Below, piece by piece: positions 49,722 to 59,137 of a stretch of DNA of 64,000 bases. A program made the position numbers and the translations under genes. Below the pieces are notes generated by a model. The model was not told the DNA's origin. It ran no database searches and worked only from the letters and a program-made list of their open reading frames with translations. The stretch is from Bradyrhizobium macuxiense (lineage in GTDB: Bacteria; Pseudomonadota; Alphaproteobacteria; Rhizobiales; Xanthobacteraceae). Within the stretch, counting starts at the first letter, position 1; the number at the start of each line of letters is the position of its first letter. The stretch covers positions 48,991 through 112,990 of the forward strand of contig NZ_LNCU01000107.1 of assembly GCF_001542415.1 (NCBI RefSeq), read 5' to 3'.

Positions 49722-50606
49722 GTGTCACAGGATTTGAAGCTGATGAGCCAGCCAGGACGGCTGCGAACGCTGTTGGGCGACTATCCCGGAACTGCCGGCG
49801 TGAAGAGCGGAGCTGTCGCTTCCGACCGGTTGACGCTCGACTTCGCTTGTTATCCCTCGGTCATCGATGGATTTAAGCCGATGGTCCGGCAGCAGGCGTT
49901 TGACGTCGCCGAGCTTGCGATCGTCAGCTATCTCATCGCCCGGGAGTTCGATAAGCCGCTGGTGCTCTTGCCGGTGACGACGACCGGGAGGTTTCCCCAC
50001 GCGCGCGCTCTCTATAATGCGGAGCGGGGCCGACTTTGGCCGGCGGATCTGGCTGGCAAGCGCGTGGCGGTAAGGTCGCTGACGACGACAACCGGCGTTT
50101 GGTTACGAGGCATGCTCGCCAACGACTACGGCGTCGATCTCAATCGCATCGAGTGGGTTACATTCGAGGATCCTCACGTCGCCGAATGTCACGAAGGTGG
50201 CGCGCGAGCTCCCACAGGACGAACGATCATTCAGATGTTGCTGGATGGCGAGGTAGACGCCGTTCTCGGCGAGACGTCTAACGATCCACGATTGAAGCCT
50301 CTGTTAGCAGACCCGAAAGCCGCGAGCGAGGCATGGTTTCAGAAGCACAAAATCGTTCCGATCAACCATGTGGTCGTCGTCACCAAGGCGTTGCACGACG
50401 ATGATCCCGACACAGTCCGGGAGATCTATCGCCTATTGAAGCGGTCGAATGAGCTTTGCTTGCCCCAAAATCAGACCCCCTTTGGGCTGGCGGCCATGCG
50501 TCCTGCCTTGCAACTCGTGATCGACTACGCGGCGCAGCAGAAGCTGATCTCTCGCCGGTTATGCGTCGACGAACTCTTCAGTGATCTGACGTCGAGCCTG
50601 GCTTAG
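49722..50606 (+). CDS. 4,5-dihydroxyphthalate decarboxylase-like protein
   Basis: A 294-residue protein starting at GTG 49722, three bases after the MFS stop. FDVAELAIVSYLIAREF, LPVTTTGRFPHARALYN, VAVRSLTTTTGVWLRGMLAN and DYGVDLNRIEWVTFEDPHVAE follow the pattern of Pht5/4,5-dihydroxyphthalate decarboxylases. These have a periplasmic-binding-protein fold but act in the cytoplasm. No signal peptide. It may decarboxylate a dihydroxylated aromatic acid, or be a binding protein of the same fold. Last gene of the operon. Confidence 0.75.
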   Translation: MSQDLKLMSQPGRLRTLLGDYPGTAGVKSGAVASDRLTLDFACYPSVIDGFKPMVRQQAFDVAELAIVSYLIAREFDKPLVLLPVTTTGRFPHARALYNAERGRLWPADLAGKRVAVRSLTTTTGVWLRGMLANDYGVDLNRIEWVTFEDPHVAECHEGGARAPTGRTIIQMLLDGEVDAVLGETSNDPRLKPLLADPKAASEAWFQKHKIVPINHVVVVTKALHDDDPDTVREIYRLLKRSNELCLPQNQTPFGLAAMRPALQLVIDYAAQQKLISRRLCVDELFSDLTSSLA

Positions 50607-50689
50607 CGCCTCAGAGGTACCTGTTGGGCGTTCCACAGGTTCTTCTCTCTCATCCGGGCAAAAAAAGTCGAGCCATAGCGCGAATCTCC

Positions 50690-50960
50690 ATGATCACAGC
50701 CATGATGTACGGTGGCGGACACTGGCCGTTGGCGTCACGCACGGGATTGGCGAGCTCGGCGGCGTTGCTTGGTCTGACTGTGTCCAAGCTCCGAGCCATC
50801 GAGACGGATTGCTTTTCGTGTTTATGTTCGGGTTGGGTTCAATGCTCGGCATGACCGCATTGTCGTCAGTGATCGCTGTTCCGCAGGTCATGCTGGCACG
50901 CATGCTGACTTGGACCTATCGAACCCCCGTATCTTGCCATCGGGAGCGTTGCGGAGGACG
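50690..50960 (+). pseudogene. Membrane protein (UreH/TauE-like transporter), frameshifted remnant
   Basis: One frame reads GLASSAALLGLTVSKLRA and a second reads GLLFVFMFGLGSMLGMTALS then VIAVPQVMLARMLTWTY. Together they match the HG-AGSAALLxLT and FGxGSMxGM-AxS segments of UreH/TauE-like nickel or sulfite carriers. The frame break and missing ends make it a remnant. Just after it, AAAATTGCGT occurs twice in tandem (51006-51025). Confidence 0.5.
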
Positions 50961-51232
50961 TCGGTCTATTGACCGTCTATGGAACTGCGCTCGGCTCCGG
51001 CTAGGAAAATTGCGTAAAATTGCGTCTAACGCGCCGTACTGATCAACTACTGTGCAAATTCGGACTTCGCCCACAGCGAAACGGACTCGTCGAAGTGCCA
51101 AATCGAAGGTGAAGCGAGCGTCGGTATCAGTGGCTACGGTCAGTTGGTCACTGATAAGGTTTCATACAAAAATTTATCAGTTCGGATAAGGTTGATGTCC
51201 GGAGTGGAACGACAATATTGAAGCGATGTCTG
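50961..51232. other. Spacer with no gene
   Basis: Follows the membrane-protein remnant and precedes the 3' end of the GAF/PucR regulator. Nothing recognisable apart from the tandem AAAATTGCGT. Confidence 0.35.
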
Positions 51233-53446
51233 TCACGCGATGAGATCGTTCATCCGCAATGCAAGATAAAGTAGGACACGCTGCTCATGTGCGGCAAGCC
51301 GAAGGCCGGTAATTCTCTCGATTTTATCGAGCCGATACGCAATCGTCTTCTTGTGGGTACGCAATTCTTTGGCTGCTGCTTGCTGTGAGCAGTTGCAAGA
51401 GAAAAAGGACCGCAGCGTCTGCAGGAGCACTTCGCGTTGGGGGCTCTTCTCGCTAAGCAGTTTGCCCAACGTTTCCTTCACGAATTGATGGAAGTCGGCG
51501 CCGTCCTGCATACTCATAAGAAGTCCTGCGACGCCGACCTCATCGAAATCCACGACGGTTGCCTTGCGACTTTGACGCGCGACATCCAGCGCGATATGAG
51601 CGTCTTTCCAGGCTGCCGGCATGAGCATCGGATCGCGACAACTCCGGCTTAGACCAATAGTGACAAGCGAGCCCGGAAGGCGGCGCACAATTTCTGCCAG
51701 GAGACTTTGGGCGAAGTCGCGAGCATGGGCTGTGTCGGACATCGAAACCACGAGAGCCAATTCGTTGCCCCGCAGCCCCGAGAGGCGAACGAGATGACGA
51801 GACGGAAGCCGGTCATGGGCTTCAGCGATCGAACGGCGGCGTGCTTCGATTTCGCCACCGGTGAGCAATCCGATCTTGCCGGGTTTATCAATCCCATCCA
51901 CGCGGCAAACCAGGACACAGTATTCGCCGGGGATCTCTGCATTCAATTCTTTCGCTCGTTGAAGAGCCAATTGGCGCAGATGATCAGGACCTTCGAGGAG
52001 GTCCCACGTCAGCATAGTCAGCTTGTCGGTGAGTGCGCGCGCGGCTGCCCGCTCCTTGGTCTGATGTAGCGCCGCCGTAACACAAAGCTCGGTGATGGCC
52101 AGCTGGGCGCTCGCGTCTTCGATTTCTGGGTTGACTAGGATCGCCCAACCCATCTGCTCAGAGCCGGCCGTGATGCTTTGGAAGGCGAAACGGACTGCGC
52201 CTGACGTCACGGCCTTGTAGCGCGTATCTGATCCGGTATTTTGTGAAATCCCGGCCTGGATGGCGCGCAGGCCCTCGTCCGAGATCGAGCCATGGGGATG
52301 AGACGCCTTGACGTCCAGATGCCGGTCGAGGATCAAGACGGGAGAACCGAGATGCTCATGCGCGCGTTGGACGATTTCGGACAGACTGCCGCCCTCGAGC
52401 AAAGTCGAGATGAGACTTTCTTGCAGATTCGCCGAGTTTCTGATGACGTCGTACCGCTGTTGCAGTTCAGCATGAGCGTCCTGAAGCTTCTGCGCCGCCA
52501 CCTCGCGCGCCTCAAGCAGAGCCGCATTTTCGATAGCTAGTGATGCGAGGTTCGCGAGCGTTGCAAGTTCGGCTGTGTGCTGGGTAGTGAAGGTGGAAGG
52601 TTTACGTCTCCAGACTTCGAGGACGCCGATGACTTGATCTTGCGACATGAGCGGAACGGCCAATGCCGAGCGGACGCGCTCTGCGCGCGCGAGGCTCATG
52701 AAGTCGCGACTGATGATCTCGCTTTGAACGTAGTCCTCAATGGAGCAAGGCTGCCGGGTCTGCAGAACGCGGCCTCCCACACCTTGGCCCGCCTTCATGC
52801 AAAGTCGCGCGGTCTCGACCGCAAGGTTTCCGGTGCAGCGCTTCATAACAAGGGCATCGTTCTCAAGAAGCATGATGCCGCAGATATCGGCCGAGAGCCT
52901 GATCTTGGCTTCGTGAGTGATCTGGAGAAAGATCTCCTGCAGATTCTGACTTTTTAGGATCTTGTTTGCGACACGCTGAAAAACCCGGATCGCTTCGAGC
53001 TTATCCGGGTTGACGCTCTGACTTTCACTCGAGGCGATGGCTAGGCCGAAGACCTTGGATAATACTGCGGCGGTCTCGTGCAGAGCGGTGGGGTCGTCAA
53101 TTCCTTCGGCAAGGAGACCGACACGAGCCACCTGCACGGGGATAAAGGCAGAGTCCTGGAAAAATACCACGTCGGTAGGCGCGTCGGGCAAGCTTTCGAT
53201 TAGCGCCTCGTCCGCGCCATCGTTGAGCTTTTCCCATTCCCGCCAGGCGCCACCCGAGCGGACGAGGAGACGGACGTCCCTCGCAGCAAGTATGTTACGA
53301 AAGAGAATGCGCGCTTCGAAGAAGAGCGCTTGCGGACCATGATCGGCCGCGTTGGCGAGCGTGCCGATTGCGTCTTTCAAGAAGGCCACCGGCAAAGCGG
53401 AATGCGGCTCCAAAAGGGCGTGTGCCACCGGCGCGGTCCTTCCCAT
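51233..53446 (-). CDS. GAF and PucR/CdaR-type helix-turn-helix regulator of the microcompartment locus
   Basis: A 737-residue protein; ATG 53446 follows GGGAGGAG. Residues about 165-315 are a GAF sensor (SADICGIMLLENDALVMKRC, AGQGVGGRVLQTRQPCSIEDY, VPLMSQDQVIGVLEVWR). Then a coiled coil (EVAAQKLQDAHAELQQRYDV), a PucR-type middle domain, and at 680-735 the PucR helix-turn-helix (LQTLRSFFSCNCSQQAAAKE, LRTHKKTIAYRLDKIERITG). Such proteins often activate catabolic operons on sensing a small aromatic or purine. It lies at the end of the microcompartment operon, 144 bases after the alcohol dehydrogenase, and probably controls it. Confidence 0.88.
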   Translation of the reverse strand: MGRTAPVAHALLEPHSALPVAFLKDAIGTLANAADHGPQALFFEARILFRNILAARDVRLLVRSGGAWREWEKLNDGADEALIESLPDAPTDVVFFQDSAFIPVQVARVGLLAEGIDDPTALHETAAVLSKVFGLAIASSESQSVNPDKLEAIRVFQRVANKILKSQNLQEIFLQITHEAKIRLSADICGIMLLENDALVMKRCTGNLAVETARLCMKAGQGVGGRVLQTRQPCSIEDYVQSEIISRDFMSLARAERVRSALAVPLMSQDQVIGVLEVWRRKPSTFTTQHTAELATLANLASLAIENAALLEAREVAAQKLQDAHAELQQRYDVIRNSANLQESLISTLLEGGSLSEIVQRAHEHLGSPVLILDRHLDVKASHPHGSISDEGLRAIQAGISQNTGSDTRYKAVTSGAVRFAFQSITAGSEQMGWAILVNPEIEDASAQLAITELCVTAALHQTKERAAARALTDKLTMLTWDLLEGPDHLRQLALQRAKELNAEIPGEYCVLVCRVDGIDKPGKIGLLTGGEIEARRRSIAEAHDRLPSRHLVRLSGLRGNELALVVSMSDTAHARDFAQSLLAEIVRRLPGSLVTIGLSRSCRDPMLMPAAWKDAHIALDVARQSRKATVVDFDEVGVAGLLMSMQDGADFHQFVKETLGKLLSEKSPQREVLLQTLRSFFSCNCSQQAAAKELRTHKKTIAYRLDKIERITGLRLAAHEQRVLLYLALRMNDLIA

Positions 53447-53590
53447 GCATTCTCCTCCCAAGCGGCTTGGAAAGGCGCTGCAATGGCCCTTCTTGTCGAG
53501 GCCGATTTGTGCAATGCAGCGCAATTGCCGCTCTTCTAAGAGCTTGCTCTGACTGGCATTCATTGGCAACGGCGTTGATGCGACGATCGG

Positions 53591-54634
53591 CTAAAGGCGA
53601 GGGTCGATCACAGCCTTCATAACCTTCTGGGCTTTGAGGTCGGCGTACGCTTGGGCAGCCCCTGCAAATCCTGTCCGCCGATCCACGACGACAGCGGGGT
53701 CAAGGATACCTGTCGTGATCAACGATAGAAGGCGAGGGCGAAGCCGGATCGAGTCACCAATTGCAAAGCCCAACGTGAGTTCATTGGCAAAACTTTTGGC
53801 CAGCGGAAACGACCAGTTTTGGGTGGCATGCGCGCCAACCGAGATGATGCGTCCGCGCTTCCTGACAAGGTCGAACGCCGCGGTGAGCGTGGCCGCCGCG
53901 CCAACGGCCTCAACGACCAGATCGACACCCTCCCCATCGGTAAGGCTGTCAATGAACGTTCGGGCCTCGTCGGGCGAGACTGTGAGACTTCCGTTGGCGC
54001 GGGCGAAGGTCCGGCGGCTCTCGCTCGGCTCGATGATCACAACGGCCCCGGCGCCCGCGGCTTGCGCGGACAGGCTTGCCAACTGACCGACGCTGCCGCC
54101 TCCGATGACAGCGACGATTTCTCCAGGCAAGAGGGCGCCGCGCTCGATAGCCGCCCATCCCGTTGCCAAATTGTCGCCGAGGAGAATTGCCGCCTCGTCG
54201 GAGCACCCCTTCGGCAGCAAGCCGAGGGTTGTGTCCGCGTGCGGAACGCGCACGATTTCGGCTTGCGCGCCGTGGAGAGCGGGTCCGAAGGACGTGCCTG
54301 TGCCGAAGAAGGCTCGTTCTTGGCATTCCCAATGGTCACCACGGTCGCACCAATGACAGTGGCCGCAAGCGGTGAAGTCGGACGACATCACCCGATTGCC
54401 GACCTTGAACCGTGTTACAGCTCCGCCGATTGCCATGATTTCGCCGACGAATTCATGACCGATAATGGCGCCGGGGCGGATGCCTGCGAAATCACCGGCG
54501 ATGACGTGCAGGTCAGTGCCACAAATCCCGGCTAACTCGACCCGAACCAAAGCATCCCCCGGATGCTGCAGCTGCGGCGGAGCGACGTCTTGCAAAGTGA
54601 CGTTGCCGGGGCTTTGGTAGACGATGGCACGCAT
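53591..54634 (-). CDS. Zinc-dependent alcohol dehydrogenase (MDR family)
   Basis: A 347-residue protein. The catalytic Zn ligands are in ELAGICGTDLHVIAG and GHEFVGE; four Cys of the structural Zn are in CGHCHWCDRGDHWEC. VAVIGGGSVGQLASLSAQAAG is the NAD-binding loop. ATG 54634 lies one base after the dehydrogenase stop upstream in the operon. In a microcompartment it would recycle NADH by reducing the aldehyde to an alcohol, or oxidise the incoming alcohol. No encapsulation peptide is evident at either end. Confidence 0.88.
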   Translation of the reverse strand: MRAIVYQSPGNVTLQDVAPPQLQHPGDALVRVELAGICGTDLHVIAGDFAGIRPGAIIGHEFVGEIMAIGGAVTRFKVGNRVMSSDFTACGHCHWCDRGDHWECQERAFFGTGTSFGPALHGAQAEIVRVPHADTTLGLLPKGCSDEAAILLGDNLATGWAAIERGALLPGEIVAVIGGGSVGQLASLSAQAAGAGAVVIIEPSESRRTFARANGSLTVSPDEARTFIDSLTDGEGVDLVVEAVGAAATLTAAFDLVRKRGRIISVGAHATQNWSFPLAKSFANELTLGFAIGDSIRLRPRLLSLITTGILDPAVVVDRRTGFAGAAQAYADLKAQKVMKAVIDPRL

Positions 54635-54635
54635 G

Positions 54636-55886
54636 TTAGCCCAATTCGGAAATGCGTTTGGCGATGCTATTGGCGGCTTCCACCAGCGCTGCTTGTTCTT
54701 CGGGGCGGAGCGGGAGCGTGACGATTTCTTTGACACCATTTGCGTCCAGGCGGACGGGAAGACCAACGCGTGTGTTGGCAACTCCGTACGCCCCCTCGGA
54801 CTGCACGCAGGCTGCAATCACGGGACTGCTGCCTTTCACCATGGCAGCCACCATTGAGGCGGCGGATTCGGCGGGCGAAAAATAAGCGCTGCCCTTCTGA
54901 AGTAGCTTGACGACCTCGGCGCCGGAATCGCGTGCGCGCTCAACAATGGCTTTCAACCGGTCCTTCGCAATCAAATTTTCGATCGGCCGGCCATTGGCGG
55001 TGGCGAGGCTCAGGGGAATCACCATTTCGGCGCCGTGACTCCCGAGAGCGATGGCGTCGACGTCTTGCGGTTTCGCGATCCCTTCAAGCGCGATAAGCGA
55101 GCAGAAGCGTGCACGGTCGAGCACTCCGGCCATTCCGATCACGCGGCCCGCAGGAAAACCCGTTCGCTTGGCCATCAAGTGCGTCATTTCCTCGAGCGGG
55201 TTGGTAACGACAACCACGACCGCCTTCGGCGCGTAGCGACGGATACCGTCGGCGACGCCTCCTACGATTTCTGCGTTCACTCCGGTAAGGTCGGTGCGGC
55301 TCATGCCGGGTTGACGTGGGCGTCCGGCCGTCATGACGACGTAGCTTGCGCCCGCCAGCGCCGCGAGGTCGGTGCTTCCTTCGATACGGGTGGTGAATCT
55401 GCGCAGTCCCGAGCTATGCCACATATCGAGAGCGAGCCCGGCCGCAAGGCCAGGAACGATATCGATCAGCGTGACACGTGAGAAGAGAGAGGTTTCAGCG
55501 AGGCGAAGCGCGGTCATGGCACCGACATGCCCTGCGCCAATCACCGCAGCCTGCGGCCGGTCGCCGTGGCTTGAAGGGATTGGCTCTTGCTCGACGCGCA
55601 TTTGCGGAGGGACCGGCGCGCCACGTCGATAGAGTGAGCCCGACAAGGCACCGGGCTGGATCGATCCGGGGGGCGCCGTTGGCCCGGTTACCAGTGTCGT
55701 CGTTGTCGTCCGCTGGGGACTCGAACGTGCGACCTGCGGCACGGGCATTTGGGTGGTGCCGGACCGCTCGATCCGCACATTCAGCTCTTTGGCTCGGTCG
55801 GCCGCCAGCGGCGTCAGAATATCCTTGGTGGATATCTGGAGCACACCGGCAGCATTCTCGACATCCGCGACAGAGATGACGCTCAT
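54636..55886 (-). CDS. Malate/lactate dehydrogenase-like enzyme with an N-terminal microcompartment-type extension
   Basis: A 416-residue protein. Residues 1-42 (VADVENAAGVLQISTKDILT PLAADRAKELNVRIE) match the short TPLAxDxAxE-V-I element seen in EutQ/PduM-type microcompartment proteins. Residues 43-105 are a Pro/Thr/Arg-rich linker. The rest is a malate dehydrogenase: AAVIGAGHVGAMTALRLAE (NAD), AGRPRQPGMSRTDL (substrate Arg residues), VVTNPLEEMTHL, GVLDRARF and IALGSHGAEMV (catalytic His). All catalytic residues appear present. Likely targeted to or bound at the shell. It overlaps the BMC-T gene by four bases. Confidence 0.8.
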   Translation of the reverse strand: MSVISVADVENAAGVLQISTKDILTPLAADRAKELNVRIERSGTTQMPVPQVARSSPQRTTTTTLVTGPTAPPGSIQPGALSGSLYRRGAPVPPQMRVEQEPIPSSHGDRPQAAVIGAGHVGAMTALRLAETSLFSRVTLIDIVPGLAAGLALDMWHSSGLRRFTTRIEGSTDLAALAGASYVVMTAGRPRQPGMSRTDLTGVNAEIVGGVADGIRRYAPKAVVVVVTNPLEEMTHLMAKRTGFPAGRVIGMAGVLDRARFCSLIALEGIAKPQDVDAIALGSHGAEMVIPLSLATANGRPIENLIAKDRLKAIVERARDSGAEVVKLLQKGSAYFSPAESAASMVAAMVKGSSPVIAACVQSEGAYGVANTRVGLPVRLDANGVKEIVTLPLRPEEQAALVEAANSIAKRISELG

Positions 55887-56503
55887 GCCTTCGTCCCTCC
55901 GAGTTCCTCCAACGAGGCAACGGCGGCCTTGGCCGCCGACTCGACTTCGCTCTCGGTACCCGAGATGAACAACCGCCCAAAGCGGCCGACCGCGCGCACT
56001 TCGATCAGGCTGATGTTGGCTGCCTTTTCGGCTTCGTTGCCGGCGAGCGTCACATAAGCGGCCGGCGTCGCCTCAAGCACAAAAAGGCTCGACCGTGGCA
56101 GAAGCAGATTGCCCTTGCGCCACTTATTGATCAGCTGGGCCTGATAAGGATTGACGTTGGTGACAAATTGCGATGACGCGATGGTCGGTCTTACACGGTC
56201 TTCTTCTTTGAGACCGAGATAGTCGAGCACAGCTTGTCCGGCGGCGAGCACTTCGGATTGCGTGCGTGAATGAATCTCGAGAAGGCCAAACTCGCGCTCG
56301 ATGATCTGGAGGGCCGGGCGAACATCGGCCGCTTTGAGGGCGATATCGGCGCAACGAAAGATTTCATTGCCTGGGGCAACTTCGATGAAGAGTTCGGACA
56401 TGCCAGCCACAGGCACGTCGCCCTGGCAGGTCGAGGCGACGTGCGCTGCAGCCTGGGGCTGCATGCTGTCGATGAAGGCATAGGTGCGCAGTTGAAAATC
56501 CAT
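55883..56503 (-). CDS. Tandem-domain microcompartment shell protein (BMC-T)
   Basis: A 206-residue protein with two BMC domains. Domain 1 spans about residues 1-100 (LRTYAFIDSMQPQAAAHVAS, LFIEVAPGNEIFRCADIALKAADV); domain 2 about 105-205 (VTNVNPYQAQLINKWRKGNL, LFVLEATPAAYVTLAGNEAE KAANISLIEVRAVGRFGRLF). It would form pseudo-hexameric trimers in the shell facets, with a pore. The stop overlaps the next start, and the gene lies three bases after the EutJ-like gene. Which permutation group it belongs to needs alignment. Confidence 0.85.
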   Translation of the reverse strand: MDFQLRTYAFIDSMQPQAAAHVASTCQGDVPVAGMSELFIEVAPGNEIFRCADIALKAADVRPALQIIEREFGLLEIHSRTQSEVLAAGQAVLDYLGLKEEDRVRPTIASSQFVTNVNPYQAQLINKWRKGNLLLPRSSLFVLEATPAAYVTLAGNEAEKAANISLIEVRAVGRFGRLFISGTESEVESAAKAAVASLEELGGTKA

Positions 56504-56506
56504 GAT

Positions 56507-57334
56507 TCAGCTCATCGCGATTCCGAAGGGGGTGACGAGTTCCGAGTGGGGATAGGCCCAGGTCTCAATCCCGCAGTAGCCGGCAACGATAGAAGCTGCG
56601 TGAGGCACCCGAACTGCACCACCGACAAGGTGGATGGATCGAACGGCATGGGTTCCGATCTGGCGGAGGACTGAGCTTGCAATCCGCTCCAGGCCTGGAC
56701 GAAGAATGTGGGAGTAGTCTTCTGCGCCGAGGCGTTTACGTGCTTCGGCGTCTTCGATAGGGATTCCAAGCGCACCGGCGAGTATAAGGTCCAAGTGATG
56801 TCCGCCGCCTGGCTGGTCGTCGAGAACGACAATGACGCTGTTTTCAACGATGCCGACGCCCGTCGAACCCCCACCAACATCGACGATCGCGCCGTTGTCC
56901 AGCCGAAGGAGTGCTTGAGCCGCGGATACTTCGTCGACCAATTGGCGACATGTAATGCCGGCGTTCTCAAGAACGTAACGGCACGCTCGAGCCTCGGCTT
57001 CGGGTACGCCCGGAGGGAATGCCGTCGCGGCCGCAGAGATGTCGCTCCCCAATGCCGAGTACGCCGCGCTCTTGAGCTGCTTCACGGCGGCGACAGCGTC
57101 GCCAAAATTGACGACAACGCCGTCCCTGACAGCTTGACAGGGGAGGCTGTCCCAATAGACGGGATGCCCGGCTTGATCGACAGCCGTCAGAACAATCGTC
57201 GCGGTACCAAGGTCCACACCAAAAGACACGGCGTTGCCGGCGGTCGATGCGCGAAACGTCGCGGCCGCTGCTTCGAGGAACGCCCCGGTTTCGCGATTGA
57301 TCGTCGACACAGTTGATTTGACGCGCGCAAGCAT
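56507..57334 (-). CDS. eutJ: EutJ-like Hsp70/actin-fold chaperone
   Basis: A 275-residue protein. SFGVDLGTATIVLTAVDQAGHPV is the phosphate-1 loop, GAIVDVGGGSTGVGIVENS the phosphate-2 loop, and IHLVGGAVRVPHAASIVAGY the adenosine motif of the actin/Hsp70 fold. The length matches EutJ, found in many ethanolamine- and other microcompartment operons. Its role there is not fully established; a chaperone for shell or enzymes is assumed. Two bases separate it from the aldehyde dehydrogenase gene. Confidence 0.88.
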   Translation of the reverse strand: MLARVKSTVSTINRETGAFLEAAAATFRASTAGNAVSFGVDLGTATIVLTAVDQAGHPVYWDSLPCQAVRDGVVVNFGDAVAAVKQLKSAAYSALGSDISAAATAFPPGVPEAEARACRYVLENAGITCRQLVDEVSAAQALLRLDNGAIVDVGGGSTGVGIVENSVIVVLDDQPGGGHHLDLILAGALGIPIEDAEARKRLGAEDYSHILRPGLERIASSVLRQIGTHAVRSIHLVGGAVRVPHAASIVAGYCGIETWAYPHSELVTPFGIAMS

Positions 57335-57336
57335 TG

Positions 57337-58746
57337 TCAGATCCCCATGCTCGCCTGATAGAGCGAGCGCCAGGGACGGATCTCATGCGCAATTCTTTTG
57401 ATGTTGATGAGATGAAGCGGCGTCACGTTGTCGGAAACGATGGACCCGCTCCATGTTCCGGTACCGAGCATGAAGGATGGATCGGTCGCGCAGCTATAAC
57501 CCATGCCACCAAACAGCGTTGGAGTATTGATGACGATTCGGCCGGCGCGAAGCGCCGACATCGTGGCGATGACCTGGTCGTCCTCGCAATGAAGGCCGAG
57601 CGTGTGGCCTTCGCCGCCGAACGCGAGGATTTGGCGGCATTGTTCGTAGGCCGCCGGCAAATCCGCCGTCCGGTAGAACGACAGAACGGGACCGAGGATC
57701 TCGCGCGATAGCGGCGCTTGCGGGCCGACTTCGGTCAACTGCGCCCCGAGGACCTTACAACCGCTGGGAACGCTGAGATTGATCCGACGACCCAGTTCTT
57801 GCGCCGAGAGGCCAACCGCTTCCGGCCTGAGTTCGCCCTTGTCCGTGAAGATAAGCTTGGCCAGTTGTTTCTGATCTGCCTCGCTTAGAAAGAATGCTCC
57901 CTGAGCCGCGAAAGCGGCAACGCCCGCATCGGCGATAGGCTCATCCAGCACAATAGATTGCTCGGCGACACAGGCTGTACCGTTGTCGAACGATTTTGAC
58001 GTGATGGCCATGAGCGCGGCTTCCTTCACGTCTTTGACCGATCGATGGATGTAGACGGGTACGTTACCGGCGCCGACTGCAAACGTCGGTTTACCGCTCG
58101 AATACGCGGCGCGCACCATGCCTGGTCCGCCGGTAGCCAGCACGACCGACACATCGGGATGGCGCATGAGCTCGCCGGTCGACTGAATGGTGGGAAGCTC
58201 CAAGCATGAAATAAGGCCCTTGGGAGCTCCGGCCTTGACGGCGGCGTTCGCCATGATCTCCGCAGCTCGGACGCAGGACCGGACGGCGCGAGGGTGGGGC
58301 GCGCACACGATCGCGTTGCCCGACTTGACGGCCGCAAGGCATTTGAAGAGGACCGTCGAGGTAGGATTGGTAACGGGAATGATGGCCGCTATGACGCCCA
58401 TAGGAGATCCGATGGCGGTCATGCGGTTGACTTCGTCGACCCACAAAACACCTACGGTCCGCATTGGCAGCATCGAAGCCGCAACGAATTTGGTATTATA
58501 CAGGTTCTTGAGGATCTTATCCTCGTATACGCCAAATCCGGTTTCATCGACGGCCATGCGAGCAAGCTCTTGGGCGGCTGCTGTGCCGGCATCCGCCATG
58601 GCTCGAACAATGCTGTCGACTCTTTCCTGATCCGCGTCAGCGAACGCCTGGAAGGCGGCGTGCGCTTGGCGTGCCTTGTTGCGCGCTTCCGCCAAGCCCG
58701 CTAAGTCGGAATCAAGATTCATTGCAACGCTCATGAACTCGCTCAT
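57337..58746 (-). CDS. CoA-acylating aldehyde dehydrogenase of the microcompartment
   Basis: A 469-residue protein of the EutE/AdhE-N type. VIAAIIPVTNPTSTVLFKCLA binds the cofactor, and Cys259 in SFDNGTACVAEQS is catalytic. It converts a short aldehyde plus CoA and NAD to acyl-CoA, the core reaction of metabolosomes. The start is uncertain: ATGs at 58746, 58734 and 58722 are all possible and none has a strong ribosome site. No clear amphipathic targeting helix was found, though LAEARNKARQAHAAFQAFAD near the N-terminus could serve. Confidence 0.88.
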   Translation of the reverse strand: MSEFMSVAMNLDSDLAGLAEARNKARQAHAAFQAFADADQERVDSIVRAMADAGTAAAQELARMAVDETGFGVYEDKILKNLYNTKFVAASMLPMRTVGVLWVDEVNRMTAIGSPMGVIAAIIPVTNPTSTVLFKCLAAVKSGNAIVCAPHPRAVRSCVRAAEIMANAAVKAGAPKGLISCLELPTIQSTGELMRHPDVSVVLATGGPGMVRAAYSSGKPTFAVGAGNVPVYIHRSVKDVKEAALMAITSKSFDNGTACVAEQSIVLDEPIADAGVAAFAAQGAFFLSEADQKQLAKLIFTDKGELRPEAVGLSAQELGRRINLSVPSGCKVLGAQLTEVGPQAPLSREILGPVLSFYRTADLPAAYEQCRQILAFGGEGHTLGLHCEDDQVIATMSALRAGRIVINTPTLFGGMGYSCATDPSFMLGTGTWSGSIVSDNVTPLHLINIKRIAHEIRPWRSLYQASMGI

Positions 58747-58782
58747 GCATCAGAGTTTCGAAAAGGACTCTACGGATGAGCG

Positions 58783-59082
58783 TCAGCCCTTTCCGAGAAT
58801 ACCTTCGACATCCTCGTGCGGGCGGGGAATGACGTGCACAGAAACGACTTCACCGACCTTGCCGGCCGCCGCCGCTCCGGCGTCGGTCGCTGCTTTCACG
58901 GCGCCGACGTCGCCACGGACCATCACGGTCACCAGGCCTCCGCCAATTTGCTCGCGTCCGATCAGCCGCACATTCGCGGCCTTGACCATGGCGTCGGCCG
59001 CTTCTATGGCGCCCACAAGACCTTTGGTTTCGATCAAACCGAGAGCGCCCCTCGGTTGGCCGGTCGTTGGCGTCGTATTCAT
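58783..59082 (-). CDS. Hexameric microcompartment shell protein (BMC-H)
   Basis: A 99-residue protein: RGALGLIETKGLVGAIEAAD AMVKAANVRLIGREQIGGGL is the canonical BMC-H start, and VTVMVRGDVGAVKAATDAG AAAAGKVGEVVSVHVIPRPH the end. The pore loop is the REQIGGG region. ATG 59082 follows AAGGAGAAG. Hexamers of this protein would make most of the shell facets. Confidence 0.95.
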   Translation of the reverse strand: MNTTPTTGQPRGALGLIETKGLVGAIEAADAMVKAANVRLIGREQIGGGLVTVMVRGDVGAVKAATDAGAAAAGKVGEVVSVHVIPRPHEDVEGILGKG

Positions 59083-59137
59083 CTGAGCTTCTCCTTGCTT
59101 GGGTTGGGATGGTTGAGTTGACGGGTGTCTCTGCCGG

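Noticed and set aside
57337..58746. An N-terminal encapsulation peptide on the aldehyde dehydrogenase
   Set aside because: The N-terminal helix is continuous with the enzyme domain and not set off by a linker; I could not support a targeting role.
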